Positions 1 through 8,412 of a DNA stretch of 64,000 nucleotides are shown here, one piece after another (position 1 is the stretch's first letter; every line of letters starts with the position of its first letter). The notes under the pieces are model-generated. The model saw only the letters and a list, made by a program, of their open reading frames with translations, was not told the DNA's origin and did no database searches. Source of the DNA: an uncultured Collinsella sp. (GTDB lineage Bacteria; Actinomycetota; Coriobacteriia; Coriobacteriales; Coriobacteriaceae); contig UQTU01000013.1 of NCBI GenBank assembly GCA_900544135.1, positions 1 to 64,000 on the forward strand, given 5' to 3'. The translations under genes were made by a program, and so were the position numbers.

Positions 1-1
1 G

Positions 2-76
2 GAGCAGGAGTCCCACGACATCGCGCTGGACAAGCTGAGCGTGAAGGAGTACGAGGACCCCTTCAAGAGGGGGTGA
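2..76 (+). CDS. C-terminal fragment of an unidentified protein (5' end outside window)
   Basis: An open frame enters from the left edge and ends at TGA 74-76, giving 24 residues that finish in EYEDPFKRG. The stretch is charged and no family can be recognised from so short a tail. The hairpin just after the stop (80-96) fits the end of a transcription unit. Confidence 0.45.
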   Translation, partial: EQESHDIALDKLSVKEYEDPFKRG

Positions 77-79
77 TCC

Positions 80-96
80 CGCCGGTTCGACCGGCG
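80..96 (+). terminator. Short hairpin after the leftmost gene
   Basis: CGCCGG and CCGGCG flank a TTCGA loop four bases after the stop codon. There is no T-tract, so it may be a weak terminator or an mRNA 3' stabiliser. A second GC-rich hairpin lies at 133-162. Confidence 0.35.
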
Positions 97-188
97 CGCC
101 ACGGGTCAAGATGCGCTAGGCCTGGACGAAGTCCGGGCCCGCGCCTTTAGACGCGAGCCCGGGGCCCGTGGGTTATACCCTAAGAGCA

Positions 189-211
189 AACCACCCTTTT
201 TAAGGGTGGTT
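189..211. terminator. Perfect 10-bp inverted repeat with TTT loop
   Basis: AACCACCCTT (189-198) and AAGGGTGGTT (202-211) form a perfect stem with a 3-nt loop. The AT-rich stem base resembles a bidirectional terminator. It sits in the gap between the leftmost gene and the minus-strand phosphatase. Confidence 0.45.
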
Positions 212-247
212 CTGATTCACGTCACCTTGCTCGCTTAGGGGCGTTTT

Positions 248-277
248 CGCTGTCCGTCCTCTACCTGCGGCGTTGCC
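248..277. repeat. 30-bp dispersed intergenic repeat, copy 1
   Basis: The 30 bases from CGCTGTCCGTCC to GGCGTTGCC recur identically at 17745-17774. Both copies are intergenic and are followed by GGGGACA-type sequence (about 292-310 here, 17796-17840 there). The gap also holds an inverted repeat GGGCAGCTAA (314-323) / TTAGCTGCCC (341-350), part of which resembles 24651-24679. Confidence 0.6.
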
Positions 278-366
278 ATGGTGCGGCGCTTGGGGGACAC
301 TTCTTTGGTGCGGGGGCAGCTAAAAGAGCCCCGTCCCACATTAGCTGCCCGTGGGGGGATGTGCGG

Positions 367-1035
367 TTACTCGCCCAGTGCCAGCGCCGTGAGCTCTGCC
401 TGGGTGTCCACCACGTAGTCGGCGCCGGCGGCTTCCAGCTCTGCGCGGCCGCGGAAGCCCCAGCTGACGCCCGCGCTCTTAAGGCCGGCGTTGTGACCGG
501 TCAGGATATCGACATTGGAATCGCCCACATAGAGCGTGGTTGCCGGATTGGCGCCCAGCTCCTCCATCACATGCAGCGTGACGGGTGCTTCGGGCTTGGG
601 CGGAAACGCATCAACACGGCCCTGTACCAGCGCAAAGCGCTCGGAACCAAAGTATTTTTCGATAAGCGGAGCCGCCGAGACGTGGTCCTTGTTAGTGAGC
701 ACGGCTAGCTGCACACCCGCGGCGCGCAGGCGGTCGAGCATCTCGATTGTGCCGGCATAGGGGGCGGTGTGGTCCTCCTTGTGCTCGCCGTAGTAAGCCC
801 TAAACTCGGCAAGCGTCTGCTCAAACATACGGCTGTCGCCCGCATACTCGGCAGGCATAAAACGCTCAACCAGCTTGAGCATGCCGTTTCCCACCTTGTA
901 GCGGTACTCGTCGACGGCAAACGTGGGCCAGCCGTGCGTCTCGCAGGTATGGTTGCCGGCGGCCGCCAGGTCCTCGAGCGTGTTGAGGATGGTGCCGTCC
1001 AGGTCAAAGATCACATGGGAAAAAGCTGCTGCCAT
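367..1035 (-). CDS. HAD-superfamily hydrolase, phosphoglycolate phosphatase-like
   Basis: A 222-residue HAD phosphatase. Motif I is FDLDGT near the N-terminus with the nucleophile and acid/base aspartates, motif II is VLTNKD, a conserved Lys sits in PPKPEA, and motif III is VGDSNVDI. The cap between motifs I and II is helical, as in Gph/PGP enzymes, so the substrate is probably a small phosphate ester such as 2-phosphoglycolate. The frame stays open upstream to 1128, but GGGAG six bases before ATG 1035 and the usual position of motif I favour the internal start. It lies downstream of hypE on the same strand and may be co-transcribed, although nothing links it to hydrogenase maturation. Exact substrate unknown. 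Confidence 0.85.
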   Translation of the reverse strand: MAAAFSHVIFDLDGTILNTLEDLAAAGNHTCETHGWPTFAVDEYRYKVGNGMLKLVERFMPAEYAGDSRMFEQTLAEFRAYYGEHKEDHTAPYAGTIEMLDRLRAAGVQLAVLTNKDHVSAAPLIEKYFGSERFALVQGRVDAFPPKPEAPVTLHVMEELGANPATTLYVGDSNVDILTGHNAGLKSAGVSWGFRGRAELEAAGADYVVDTQAELTALALGE

Positions 1036-1158
1036 GAAAGCTCCCGTCATTGGATTTAAAACGCACCTCATAATACTGGGCTTCCGCGTTGGGCGTGCTT
1101 GGAATCTGAACATCTCCAGGGATACCAAGCCGCATCGCGCCGACCGTGCGGTTCCGCC

Positions 1159-2193
1159 CTAGCAAATTCTCGGCAGCTGCTCTCCCACGAGCATGTCGAG
1201 GATACGGGTCGAGTCCCAGCCGGTGCGCACGCGCACAGCGGGACGGGCACCCTCGGCAAGCGGCAGCACGCGACCGATGATGGCGGCATTCTCGCCGTAG
1301 CGGGCGGCGCGCATGGCGCTCAGCGCGGCATCGGCTTGCTCGGCCGGCACCACGGCGACCATCTTGCCCTCGTTTGCCACCTGCAGCACATCGTAGCCGA
1401 GCATCTCGCAGGCGGCCTGCACGTCGGGGCGCACGGGCACAGCATCCTCGTCGATCTCCATGGCAACGCCGCTGGCCTGGGCAAACTCGTTGAGCGTGGA
1501 TGCCAGGCCGCCGCGCGTGGGGTCGCGGAAGCAGCGGGTGTCGGGGGCGGCGGCGAGCACGTCGGCAATCAGATGATTGAGCGGTGCGGCGTCGCTTTCG
1601 ATGTTGCTCGAAAACGCCAAGCCCTCGCGCTGGCTCATGATGGCGATGCCGTGGTCGCCTAGCGTACCCGATACCAGGATGGCGTCGCCGGGCCGGCAGT
1701 TGGCACCGCTGAGCGTCACGCCTGCGGGCACCTCGCCCACGCCGGCGGTATTGATGTAGACGCCGTCGGCACCTCCACGCTCGACCACCTTGGTGTCGCC
1801 GGTGATAATCTTCACGCCCGCCTCGCGCGCCGTTTCGGCCATGGTCTGCACAATCTGGCGCAGCTTGTCCATGGGATAGCCCTCTTCGAGGATAAAGCCG
1901 CATGAGAGGTAGCGCACGTTAGCGCCCGAGGTCGCGACGTCGTTGACGGTTCCACATACGGCGAGGCGGCCGATATTGCCGCCGGGGAAGAACTGCGGCG
2001 TTACCACAAAGCTGTCGGTCGACATGGCGATTCGCCCGCTTGCGGGCAGTGCGGCGACACCGGCATCGTTGCCTGCAAGCAGCTCGGGCGACCCAAAGGC
2101 ATCCAGAAAGACCTCATCGATAATGCGCTTCATCATCTGGCCGCCGGAGCCGTGGCCCAGCAGGACAGTGCTATCGGTGGCATTACGGGACAT
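1159..2193 (-). CDS. hypE: Hydrogenase maturation protein HypE (carbamoyl dehydratase)
   Basis: A 344-residue member of the PurM/AIR-synthase-like family. HypE dehydrates the carbamoyl group placed by HypF on its C-terminal cysteine into a thiocyanate, the source of the CN ligands of the NiFe-hydrogenase iron. The sequence ends PRIC, so the essential terminal cysteine is intact. The GHGSGG motif near residue 13 and internal GDTKV and DPTRGGL motifs fit the ATP site. TTGGAG precedes ATG 2193. It follows hypD closely (48-nt gap) in a hypF-hypC-hypD-hypE order. No hydrogenase structural gene is in the window, so its target lies elsewhere. Confidence 0.96.
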   Translation of the reverse strand: MSRNATDSTVLLGHGSGGQMMKRIIDEVFLDAFGSPELLAGNDAGVAALPASGRIAMSTDSFVVTPQFFPGGNIGRLAVCGTVNDVATSGANVRYLSCGFILEEGYPMDKLRQIVQTMAETAREAGVKIITGDTKVVERGGADGVYINTAGVGEVPAGVTLSGANCRPGDAILVSGTLGDHGIAIMSQREGLAFSSNIESDAAPLNHLIADVLAAAPDTRCFRDPTRGGLASTLNEFAQASGVAMEIDEDAVPVRPDVQAACEMLGYDVLQVANEGKMVAVVPAEQADAALSAMRAARYGENAAIIGRVLPLAEGARPAVRVRTGWDSTRILDMLVGEQLPRIC

Positions 2194-2241
2194 ATCGAAA
2201 ACTCCAATCGTGGGTGGTGCCGGTACGCGGGAGCGTCCGGG

Positions 2242-3354
2242 CTAGTCGCGGTATCTAAAGTACGCCGCGCAGCTGCCTTCGGAGCTCACCATGCAGGGGC
2301 CGACGGGGTGTTCGGGCGTACATGCGTGGCCGAACAGCGGGCAGTCGCTCGGCGTGATGGCTCCGCGCAGCACGTCGCCGCAGCGGCACCCGCGTGGCTC
2401 GACCGTCGGTTCAATGGGCACGTCAAAGCGGGCGCCGGCATCAAAGCGCACGAATTCGGGTCGGATGGAAAGACCCGAAGCCGCAATCGGTCCCAGTCCG
2501 CGCCACGTGGTGTCGCACGGCTCAAACACCTGCTCGACCAGCTGGCGCGCCACGGGGTTGCCGTCTGCGTTGACGCCACGGCGGTAGGCGTTGTCGATTG
2601 CGGGCCTGTGCTCGACAACCATCTGGACCAGCATGCAGATGCCCTGCAAGATATCGACCGGCTCAAACCCGGTGACTACGCCGGGGGTCTCGAACTCATC
2701 GACCAAAAACCCAAAGGGTGCCAGGCCTGTGATGGTAGCGACGTGACCAGGCAGGATAAAGCCGTCGATGGCGGTCTCGGGGTCGTTGGAGATCGCACGC
2801 AGAGCCGGCGGCGTGGTCTTGTGAGCACAGTAGACCGAGAAGTTCTGGAGCCCGCGCGCGTCGGCCTCCAGGATAGCGGCGGCAATGGTGGGCGTTGTGG
2901 TCTCAAAGCCGACGCCCATAAAGATGACCGGGCGTTCGGGATTTTGCTCGGCAATGTCGAGTGCGTCGAGCGGAGAATAGACGATGCGGATGTCGCGCCC
3001 CGCCGCCTTTTGCGCGGCAAGCGAGGTGGACGATCCGGGCACGCGCATCATGTCGCCAAAGGTGGTGATGATGGCGCCGTCCATGTTGGAAAGCGCGATT
3101 GCGTGATCGATGTCGCGGTTGGCGGTGACGCAAACGGGGCACCCCGGGCCGCTTAGCAGTTTGAGCCCCGTCGGCATAATGGAGCGAAAGCCATAGCGGC
3201 CAATGCTCACGGTATGCGTACCGCAGACTTCCATAAGGTTGATGCGGCGCTTGCCGACAAGCTCATGAATACGATCGATGAGCTCGCGGGCCAGCTTGGG
3301 GTCGCGAAATGCCGAAAAGTCGATACCGGAGCGAACCGGCTGCGCCGCCGCCAC
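2242..3354 (-). CDS. hypD: Hydrogenase maturation protein HypD (Fe-S scaffold)
   Basis: A 370-residue HypD, the 4Fe-4S scaffold on which the Fe(CN)2CO centre is assembled together with HypC. Conserved cysteines are visible in EVCGTHT (C44) and GPGCPVC (C72, C75), and a cysteine-rich C-terminal region binds the cluster. The start is GTG 3352-3354, sharing one base with the TAG stop of hypC (TAGTG), with GAGG in the end of hypC as ribosome site. This is tight translational coupling between two proteins that form a complex. Length and motifs are typical. Confidence 0.96.
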   Translation of the reverse strand: MAAAQPVRSGIDFSAFRDPKLARELIDRIHELVGKRRINLMEVCGTHTVSIGRYGFRSIMPTGLKLLSGPGCPVCVTANRDIDHAIALSNMDGAIITTFGDMMRVPGSSTSLAAQKAAGRDIRIVYSPLDALDIAEQNPERPVIFMGVGFETTTPTIAAAILEADARGLQNFSVYCAHKTTPPALRAISNDPETAIDGFILPGHVATITGLAPFGFLVDEFETPGVVTGFEPVDILQGICMLVQMVVEHRPAIDNAYRRGVNADGNPVARQLVEQVFEPCDTTWRGLGPIAASGLSIRPEFVRFDAGARFDVPIEPTVEPRGCRCGDVLRGAITPSDCPLFGHACTPEHPVGPCMVSSEGSCAAYFRYRD

Positions 3355-3614
3355 TAGTATGCCTCGGCTGGGTTGGTGGCGAGTTGGTCCTCTTCGGCCA
3401 GCTCGGTCATGGTATTGACGAGCTCGAGTGTCTCTTGGGCTTCCTGCTCGTCGACAATCTGAATGCCAAAGCCGGCGTGCACGAGAATATAGTCGCCTAC
3501 CTGTGCCGTCGGCACGAGGCGCAGCGAAATGGGGCGCTCGATGCCCATCATGTCGACGGTCGCCTTAAGGTCGTCGTCGCGTTTGACCACTTTACCGGGA
3601 ACGGCAAGGCACAT
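3354..3614 (-). CDS. hypC: Hydrogenase maturation chaperone HypC/HybG
   Basis: An 86-residue HypC-family chaperone beginning MCLAVPGKV. Cys2 is the essential residue that contacts the iron centre on HypD and then the hydrogenase large-subunit precursor. The OB-fold-like core GDYILVHAGFGI is intact. Its stop overlaps the GTG start of hypD by one base. About 130 bases of non-coding sequence separate it from hypF upstream, including a small CCATCA/TGATGG inverted repeat at 3661-3674. Confidence 0.96.
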   Translation of the reverse strand: MCLAVPGKVVKRDDDLKATVDMMGIERPISLRLVPTAQVGDYILVHAGFGIQIVDEQEAQETLELVNTMTELAEEDQLATNPAEAY

Positions 3615-3745
3615 AATGTTCCCCTTTTATACGTTTTGCGCTGGATAGGCGCCTAATTACCCATCAGTTGATGGTAGCGCTCGCGGGAGTCACGAGCAAA
3701 CGCGTTACACCTGTGAGACGGCGGCGCACAGGCTGGCAAAACAGC

Positions 3746-6199
3746 CTATCGCAACGCCGTCTGCGCGAGGCGAACGCGAGCGATGGCGGCCTGACCGTAG
3801 GCGATGCAGCCGTCGTTGGCGGGTACAGCGTGGGGGACCAAGACGGCAAGACCGGCGTCTTTGAGTTCGTGGGTAAGGAGCTGAAGCAAAAGCCGGTTCA
3901 TGAACACACCGCCCGAGAGCGCGACGGTATCGATGCCTTCGCGCGCGCAGATTTCGCGTGCGATGTGGGTCGTAGCGTGCGTAATGGCGATGTGAAACCC
4001 GAGGGCGAGCCGGTCGGCCGGCGCGCCTGCCTCGATTCCATTCAGAAGAGCTTCGATGAGCGGTTGGGGGTCCAAGATGGGGGAGTCGTCGGCAGACGTG
4101 AATACGCCTGTGTGATTGTCGTCGAGAGAAACGGTCTTACCGCCGAGCGCGCGCCAGGCGGCGGCTTCGAGTTCTATGGCGGGTTCGCCCTCGTAGGTTG
4201 CCTTGCCGCAGATGCCCAGAATCGCTGCCGCGGCATCAAAGAGACGCCCCATGCTGCTGGTACGCGGGCTGTTGATGCCGCGCTCGATCATGGTGGCTGT
4301 CACGCTGCGTGTTTGCTCGTCGAGGGTGCCCAAAAGCCCCGCGGCACCCGGATGCTCGAGCAGGCCGAGCTCGCTCAGCAGGGCAAAGGCATTGCGCCGG
4401 GCATCGCGCACGGATGCGGCACCGCCTGGCAGCGCCCAGGTGCGCAGGTGCGCGGCGCGTTCAAAATCGGCAAGGCCGGCGATAAGAAACTCACCGCCCC
4501 ATATGGTGCCGTCGGTGCCGGCACCCGTACCATCGAAGGCAATACCGAGGACGCGTGCATCAGGCGCAAGCCGGCCAGCGACAATCGCCTCTGCCATGAC
4601 GCTCGCGATGTGCGCATGATGATGCTGGATTTCGATTAGCGGCAGACTGTGCTCCCGTGCCCGCTCACGCGCCCACTGGCTCGACAGATAGCTGGGGTGC
4701 ATGTCGCATGCCAGGGCGGCAGGCGTCAGGTCAAAGAGGTTTTCTAGACGTGCGCGGGCGGCGCTCCAGGCATCGAAGGTCGCGCCGTTTTCGACATCGC
4801 CGATATGCTGCGACACAAAACAGGCCACATGGCCGTCGGCGTCCTCGCGCGTGAGCGCGATCGTGGCTTTTTGCTGCGGCCCGCAGGCGAGCACGCAGGG
4901 TGCAGTGCCGTCGAGCGCCGGCAGCGACAACGGTTGCGGCGCATATCCGCGTGCGCGACGCACAGGCATGACGGTGCCGTCGACCACACGTACCACGGAG
5001 TCGTCGTAGCGTGAGAGAATCGCACGGTCGTTGCCAAGTAGCGCGTCGGCGATGCCGGCGGCAACAAGATGTTCCCATGCAAGGGCATCGTCGGTCTCGA
5101 TAGGTTCCTCGCTCAGGTTTCCGCTGGTCATGACCAGCGCGTGCATGCCATGCGACGAGGCAGCTGCAAGCAGCAGATGCTGAAGCGGTGTATAGGGGAG
5201 CATGACGCCGAGCTCGGGTAGATCGTGCGCGACGGATGGCGCGAGTGTAAGGCCGTCGGGGGAATCTCCCTCGCCAACAGCACGGCGGCGCAGCAGCACA
5301 ATGGGGCGGATGCTGCCGGCCAGCAAGTCGCGCTCGGCATCATCGACATGGCACAGGCGTTCAGTATCGGCAAGGCTGCGCACCATAACGGCAAGCGGCT
5401 TGTTGCTGCGGCGCTTGCGACGGCGCAGCTCGACCACCGCCTGCTCATTGGCGGCGTTGCAGGCCAGATGGAATCCGCCCAGCCCCTTGATGGCGACAAT
5501 ACCGCCGCTGGCCAGCAGCTCGACACAGCGGTCAATAATGGCATCGCTGGTTTCGCGCGTGCTGCCGACGGCCGGCATCGCCCCCGAGCCTTCGAGCTCC
5601 ATGTCGCCCGCCGCCTCGCGCCAGGTAATATGTGGCCCGCAGTCAAAGCAGGCATCGGGCTGCGCATGAAAGCGCCGGCCAAGCGGGTCGCCATACTCTG
5701 CGGCGCACTCGGGGCACATAGGAAAGCAATCCATCGACGTGGCCGCTCGGTCATAAGGCAGCGACCGGATGATGGTAAAGCGCGGCCCGCAGTTGGTGCA
5801 GTTGATAAAGGGGTAGTGATAGCGACGGTCGGCGGGGTCGAACAATTCGCGCAGGCAGTCGTCACAGGTGGCGATATCGGGGGAGATGAGCGTCGTGTGC
5901 ACGGTCTGATCCTGCGACGCTACAATACGAAAGACCTGCTCATCGTCGGCATCCCAAGCGTCGGGCTCCAGGTCTGCAACAGCGACATGCTCAACGCGGG
6001 CTGCGGCCGGCGCGCGCTCCGACAGCGCGGTGACAAATTCGTCGAGCGCCTCGCTCAAAGCATGCGCCTCGATGTGTACGCCATCGCCCGCGTTGAGCAC
6101 CCAGCCGCAGATGCCATGCGCCATAGCCTCGCGATACACAAATGGCCGCATGCCGACGCCCTGCACAATGCCCGTTACATGGATATGCACATGTCGCAT
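3746..6199 (-). CDS. hypF: Carbamoyltransferase HypF
   Basis: An 817-residue HypF, which uses carbamoyl phosphate and ATP to carbamoylate the C-terminal cysteine of HypE. In order it has an acylphosphatase domain (starts MRHVHIHVTGIVQGVGMRPF), paired zinc fingers (CDDC...CTNC and CPEC...CFDC), a YrdC-like domain (KGLGGFHLACNA) and a Kae1-like carbamoyltransferase domain (IQHHHAHIASVMAE, and ALSGGVFMN near the end). The frame extends 51 codons upstream into nikR, but a perfect GGAGG seven bases before ATG 6199 and the family N-terminus set the start. The 58-nt gap to nikR holds a small hairpin (ACCTGTC 6219-6225 / GGCAGGT 6233-6239). All domains are intact. Confidence 0.96.
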   Translation of the reverse strand: MRHVHIHVTGIVQGVGMRPFVYREAMAHGICGWVLNAGDGVHIEAHALSEALDEFVTALSERAPAAARVEHVAVADLEPDAWDADDEQVFRIVASQDQTVHTTLISPDIATCDDCLRELFDPADRRYHYPFINCTNCGPRFTIIRSLPYDRAATSMDCFPMCPECAAEYGDPLGRRFHAQPDACFDCGPHITWREAAGDMELEGSGAMPAVGSTRETSDAIIDRCVELLASGGIVAIKGLGGFHLACNAANEQAVVELRRRKRRSNKPLAVMVRSLADTERLCHVDDAERDLLAGSIRPIVLLRRRAVGEGDSPDGLTLAPSVAHDLPELGVMLPYTPLQHLLLAAASSHGMHALVMTSGNLSEEPIETDDALAWEHLVAAGIADALLGNDRAILSRYDDSVVRVVDGTVMPVRRARGYAPQPLSLPALDGTAPCVLACGPQQKATIALTREDADGHVACFVSQHIGDVENGATFDAWSAARARLENLFDLTPAALACDMHPSYLSSQWARERAREHSLPLIEIQHHHAHIASVMAEAIVAGRLAPDARVLGIAFDGTGAGTDGTIWGGEFLIAGLADFERAAHLRTWALPGGAASVRDARRNAFALLSELGLLEHPGAAGLLGTLDEQTRSVTATMIERGINSPRTSSMGRLFDAAAAILGICGKATYEGEPAIELEAAAWRALGGKTVSLDDNHTGVFTSADDSPILDPQPLIEALLNGIEAGAPADRLALGFHIAITHATTHIAREICAREGIDTVALSGGVFMNRLLLQLLTHELKDAGLAVLVPHAVPANDGCIAYGQAAIARVRLAQTALR

Positions 6200-6257
6200 G
6201 CGACCCTCCTTCGTTGAAACCTGTCCCTTTTTGGCAGGTGCGCTGCGGGAAATCCCG

Positions 6258-6752
6258 TTACAGCCCCAGGCTCTGCTTGGTTGCGGCGCAGGTGAGCTCG
6301 CCGTGCTTAACGCCGCGCAGCCCCAGCAACCGGTCCGCCAGCTCGTAGACACGCTCGCCGCGACCCTTGAGCGCCAGAATCTCCAGGCAGTTGTGGTGGT
6401 CCAGATGCACGTGCATGGTAGAGACGATCTCGTCGGTATAGTCGTGCTGCACCTCGTCCAGACGGCGCGTCAGATCGCCGGTATGGTGGTCATAGATCAT
6501 GGTGAGCGAACCGATGACCTGCTCGTCGGGCGTGCGCATCTGCTCCTTGGCGATCGAGGCACGAATCAGATCGCGTACGGCCTCGGATCGGTTAGCCACA
6601 TCACCGCGGCGCGCGATCTGCTCGTCAAAGCGGCGCAGCAGGTCGTCGGGCGCGGTGACCGAAAAGCGGACCAGCTCGGAGCTGGAGCCGCTGTAGCGGC
6701 AGCTCGCATCGTCGTCCGCACCGTGATCGTGCGCGTGCTCGTGCTCGGCCAC
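6258..6752 (-). CDS. nikR: Nickel-responsive regulator NikR
   Basis: A 164-residue NikR. A ribbon-helix-helix DNA-binding domain spans about residues 26-68, followed by an ACT-like Ni-binding domain. The four nickel ligands of E. coli NikR (H76, H87, H89, C95) map here with identical spacing to H103, H114, H116 and C122. The N-terminus carries an extra HEHAHDH segment absent from the E. coli protein, a possible additional metal-binding tail. The start is GTG, overlapping the end of the small upstream gene almost exactly (one base between stop and start), so it is translationally coupled. Its position upstream of hypFCDE suggests nickel control of hydrogenase maturation or nickel uptake. Confidence 0.93.
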   Translation of the reverse strand: MAEHEHAHDHGADDDASCRYSGSSSELVRFSVTAPDDLLRRFDEQIARRGDVANRSEAVRDLIRASIAKEQMRTPDEQVIGSLTMIYDHHTGDLTRRLDEVQHDYTDEIVSTMHVHLDHHNCLEILALKGRGERVYELADRLLGLRGVKHGELTCAATKQSLGL

Positions 6753-6753
6753 G

Positions 6754-7002
6754 TTACACCAGTTTCACAGAGCCGACGGAGTTGTGATCTGCCTCGATGG
6801 CCTCCTCGTAGCCCTCGAGCGCATCGTGCGCCTCGTGCAGCGCAGACATGGCGGCCTCGAGCTTGGCGCCAATGCGCTCCATATCAAAGTTCTCGGTCGC
6901 ATGCAGCAGCTGATGGCTCCACTCGTGAGCGAGCTCAATGGTGTCGTCGACCTGCTTGACGCTCATGGCAAGCTGGCTCATGTTCATTCCGACGTCATGC
7001 AT
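6754..7002 (-). CDS. Small helical histidine-containing protein upstream of nikR, unknown function
   Basis: An 82-residue predicted all-helical acidic protein with no recognised domain. It begins MHDVGMNMSQLAMSVKQVDD and contains several histidines (HEWSHQLLHA, LHEAHDALE). AAGGAG lies seven bases before ATG 7002. Its stop is one base from the nikR start, so the two are made together. Context suggests a role in nickel handling or hydrogenase maturation; the place where hypB might be expected has no GTPase gene, and this protein is no HypB. Function is inference only. Confidence 0.75.
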   Translation of the reverse strand: MHDVGMNMSQLAMSVKQVDDTIELAHEWSHQLLHATENFDMERIGAKLEAAMSALHEAHDALEGYEEAIEADHNSVGSVKLV

Positions 7003-7078
7003 AGGAATCTCCTTTTGTACGGGGCGATATGGTGGTTCAGATTCTACTACGCCCGCCTTGAGCGCCGCCGCATAAGAA

Positions 7079-7111
7079 AACGGGTGCGAGTCCGTCTGAC
7101 CCGCACCCGTT
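7079..7111 (-). terminator. Rho-independent terminator after trxA
   Basis: AACGGGTGCG (7079-7088) pairs with CGCACCCGTT (7102-7111). Read on the minus strand the stem is followed by TTTTCTTATG, a good terminator for trxA, and it isolates trxA from the nikR-hyp unit. Confidence 0.75.
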
Positions 7112-7222
7112 CACTGGGGGCTGTTTGTATCTACCATACTATCCGTGGTCGCATACCTTGCGTTTGGCACTCCGGCGAGCGGTGCGAAACCGCTCATGGA
7201 CGGCAGATGGGTAACAAGCGTA

Positions 7223-7543
7223 TTACAGATGTTTCTCCAGCAGTGCCTGAAGTCTTGCCTTGGGTAGGGCGCCAACCGAGCGGTCGACCTCCTCGCCGTT
7301 CTTAAAGACGATCAGCGTGGGGATGCTCATGACGCCAAACTTCATGGCCAGGTCCTGGTTGTCGTCGACGTTGCACTTGGCCACAGCCAACTTGCCGGCC
7401 AGCTCGTCGGCAACCTCGTCTACGATGGGCGAGAGCGAGCGGCAGGGGCCGCACCACGGGGCCCAAAAATCAACCAGTACGGGCAGGCTATCGTTGACGA
7501 CAGCGCCGAAGTTCTCGGGGGTAATCTGCTTAATGTCAGCCAT
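7223..7543 (-). CDS. trxA: Thioredoxin
   Basis: A 106-residue thioredoxin, the usual family length, with active site WCGPC (C31, C34) and the cis-Pro segment MSIPTLIVFKNG. It reduces protein disulfides and is normally recycled by thioredoxin reductase. The frame is open to 7627, but GGAGGT five bases before ATG 7543 and the MADIKQIT start fit the family. It is monocistronic, with its own terminator downstream and divergent from the gene at 7680. Confidence 0.95.
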   Translation of the reverse strand: MADIKQITPENFGAVVNDSLPVLVDFWAPWCGPCRSLSPIVDEVADELAGKLAVAKCNVDDNQDLAMKFGVMSIPTLIVFKNGEEVDRSVGALPKARLQALLEKHL

Positions 7544-7645
7544 GGTGACCTCCATAATACGACGCGGCTCGGCCGCGTAAAACTCAGTACGACCGTGCTT
7601 ATACCCAGCGGCCCGCAAAGCAACCACTCGCGGGCGGCTCTTTTA

Positions 7646-7651
7646 TATAAT
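7646..7651 (+). promoter_or_regulatory. Candidate -10 box (TATAAT) for the gene at 7680
   Basis: A perfect TATAAT lies 28 bases before the start codon. No convincing -35 hexamer is visible 16-18 bases upstream. Confidence 0.45.
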
Positions 7652-7679
7652 GGTGGGCACGCAAACGATTGGAGAGCGC

Positions 7680-8255
7680 ATGCCCACGTCACAAAGCCAG
7701 AAAAAAGAAGCCATCGCTCAGGCGACCGAGCAGGAGCTCGCGTCGCTTGCAGATCGCGGTGTGCGTATCGCGGGCAACGCGTGCTCGCCGATCGTACTGG
7801 TCAAAGGTGATTTGGATGAGGCCGAGCGCTCGGGCGGCGAACTCGCCGCCGGCGCGGATGGTGCAGCGCTGCGTGCGGCGCTCGGGGCCATCGGCTACGC
7901 GCCCGAAGATTTTTGTGTGCTGGCGAGTGTTGCCGGCGCGGGCGACGGGGCGGTCGCGGTGGGTGAGGCCCTGCCGTGCGACCTGTTCCGCGAGGCGCTT
8001 GAGGCCTTGGACCCCGAGGCGGTGCTACTGCTCGACAACAGCGCGGCCGATGTCATGCGCGAAACCTACGCCGATATGCTCGTGGCGATTGATGACTTCG
8101 ACACCGCCATGCTCAAGCCCGGTCTGATCGCCCATGTGCAGGGCCGCCGCGTGCTCGCGCTCGACGGTTTTGAGGCCGCGCTGACCGACAAGGCCGCCAA
8201 GCAGCGCATGTGGGCCTACATCAAGCAGCTGACCCCGGCGGCCGCTCCACTGTAG
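7680..8255 (+). CDS. Hypothetical protein, possibly degenerate uracil-DNA-glycosylase fold
   Basis: A 191-residue protein starting at ATG 7680 with TTGGAGAG before it. Its layout faintly follows family-4/5-type UDGs: an N-terminal VLVKGDL strand where UDGs have a GEAPG motif, then ALRAALGAIGYAPED, a central LDPEAVLLLDNSAAD, and a C-terminal AAKQRMWAYIKQL like the UDG ending. The catalytic GE.PG motif, the Fe-S cysteines and the HPS motif are missing, so enzymatic activity is doubtful. It stands alone between trxA (divergent) and the nad operon. The UDG link is a pattern-based inference. Confidence 0.7.
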   Translation: MPTSQSQKKEAIAQATEQELASLADRGVRIAGNACSPIVLVKGDLDEAERSGGELAAGADGAALRAALGAIGYAPEDFCVLASVAGAGDGAVAVGEALPCDLFREALEALDPEAVLLLDNSAADVMRETYADMLVAIDDFDTAMLKPGLIAHVQGRRVLALDGFEAALTDKAAKQRMWAYIKQLTPAAAPL

Positions 8256-8412
8256 CGGATTGGTGCCGGCGAGCGATTACCTGGCGGGCATGTCGTCGAC
8301 CATGCGTGGCGGCCGTCCAAAGATGCCTCCTGCGCTATCGAGAGCTCGACTATCCTTAACTTGTCAGTTCGAAAATGGGCCTGCCGCATGACCGAATCTT
8401 TATTGTAACTTT

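Noticed and set aside
1036..1128. Upstream extension of the HAD phosphatase
   Set aside because: No ribosome site before the first ATG, and the HAD motif I would sit too far from the N-terminus; ATG 1035 has GGGAG.
367..7543. Whole 0.4-7.5 kb block as one nickel-hydrogenase operon
   Set aside because: A terminator after trxA (7079-7111) separates trxA, and the HAD phosphatase at the far end has no functional tie.
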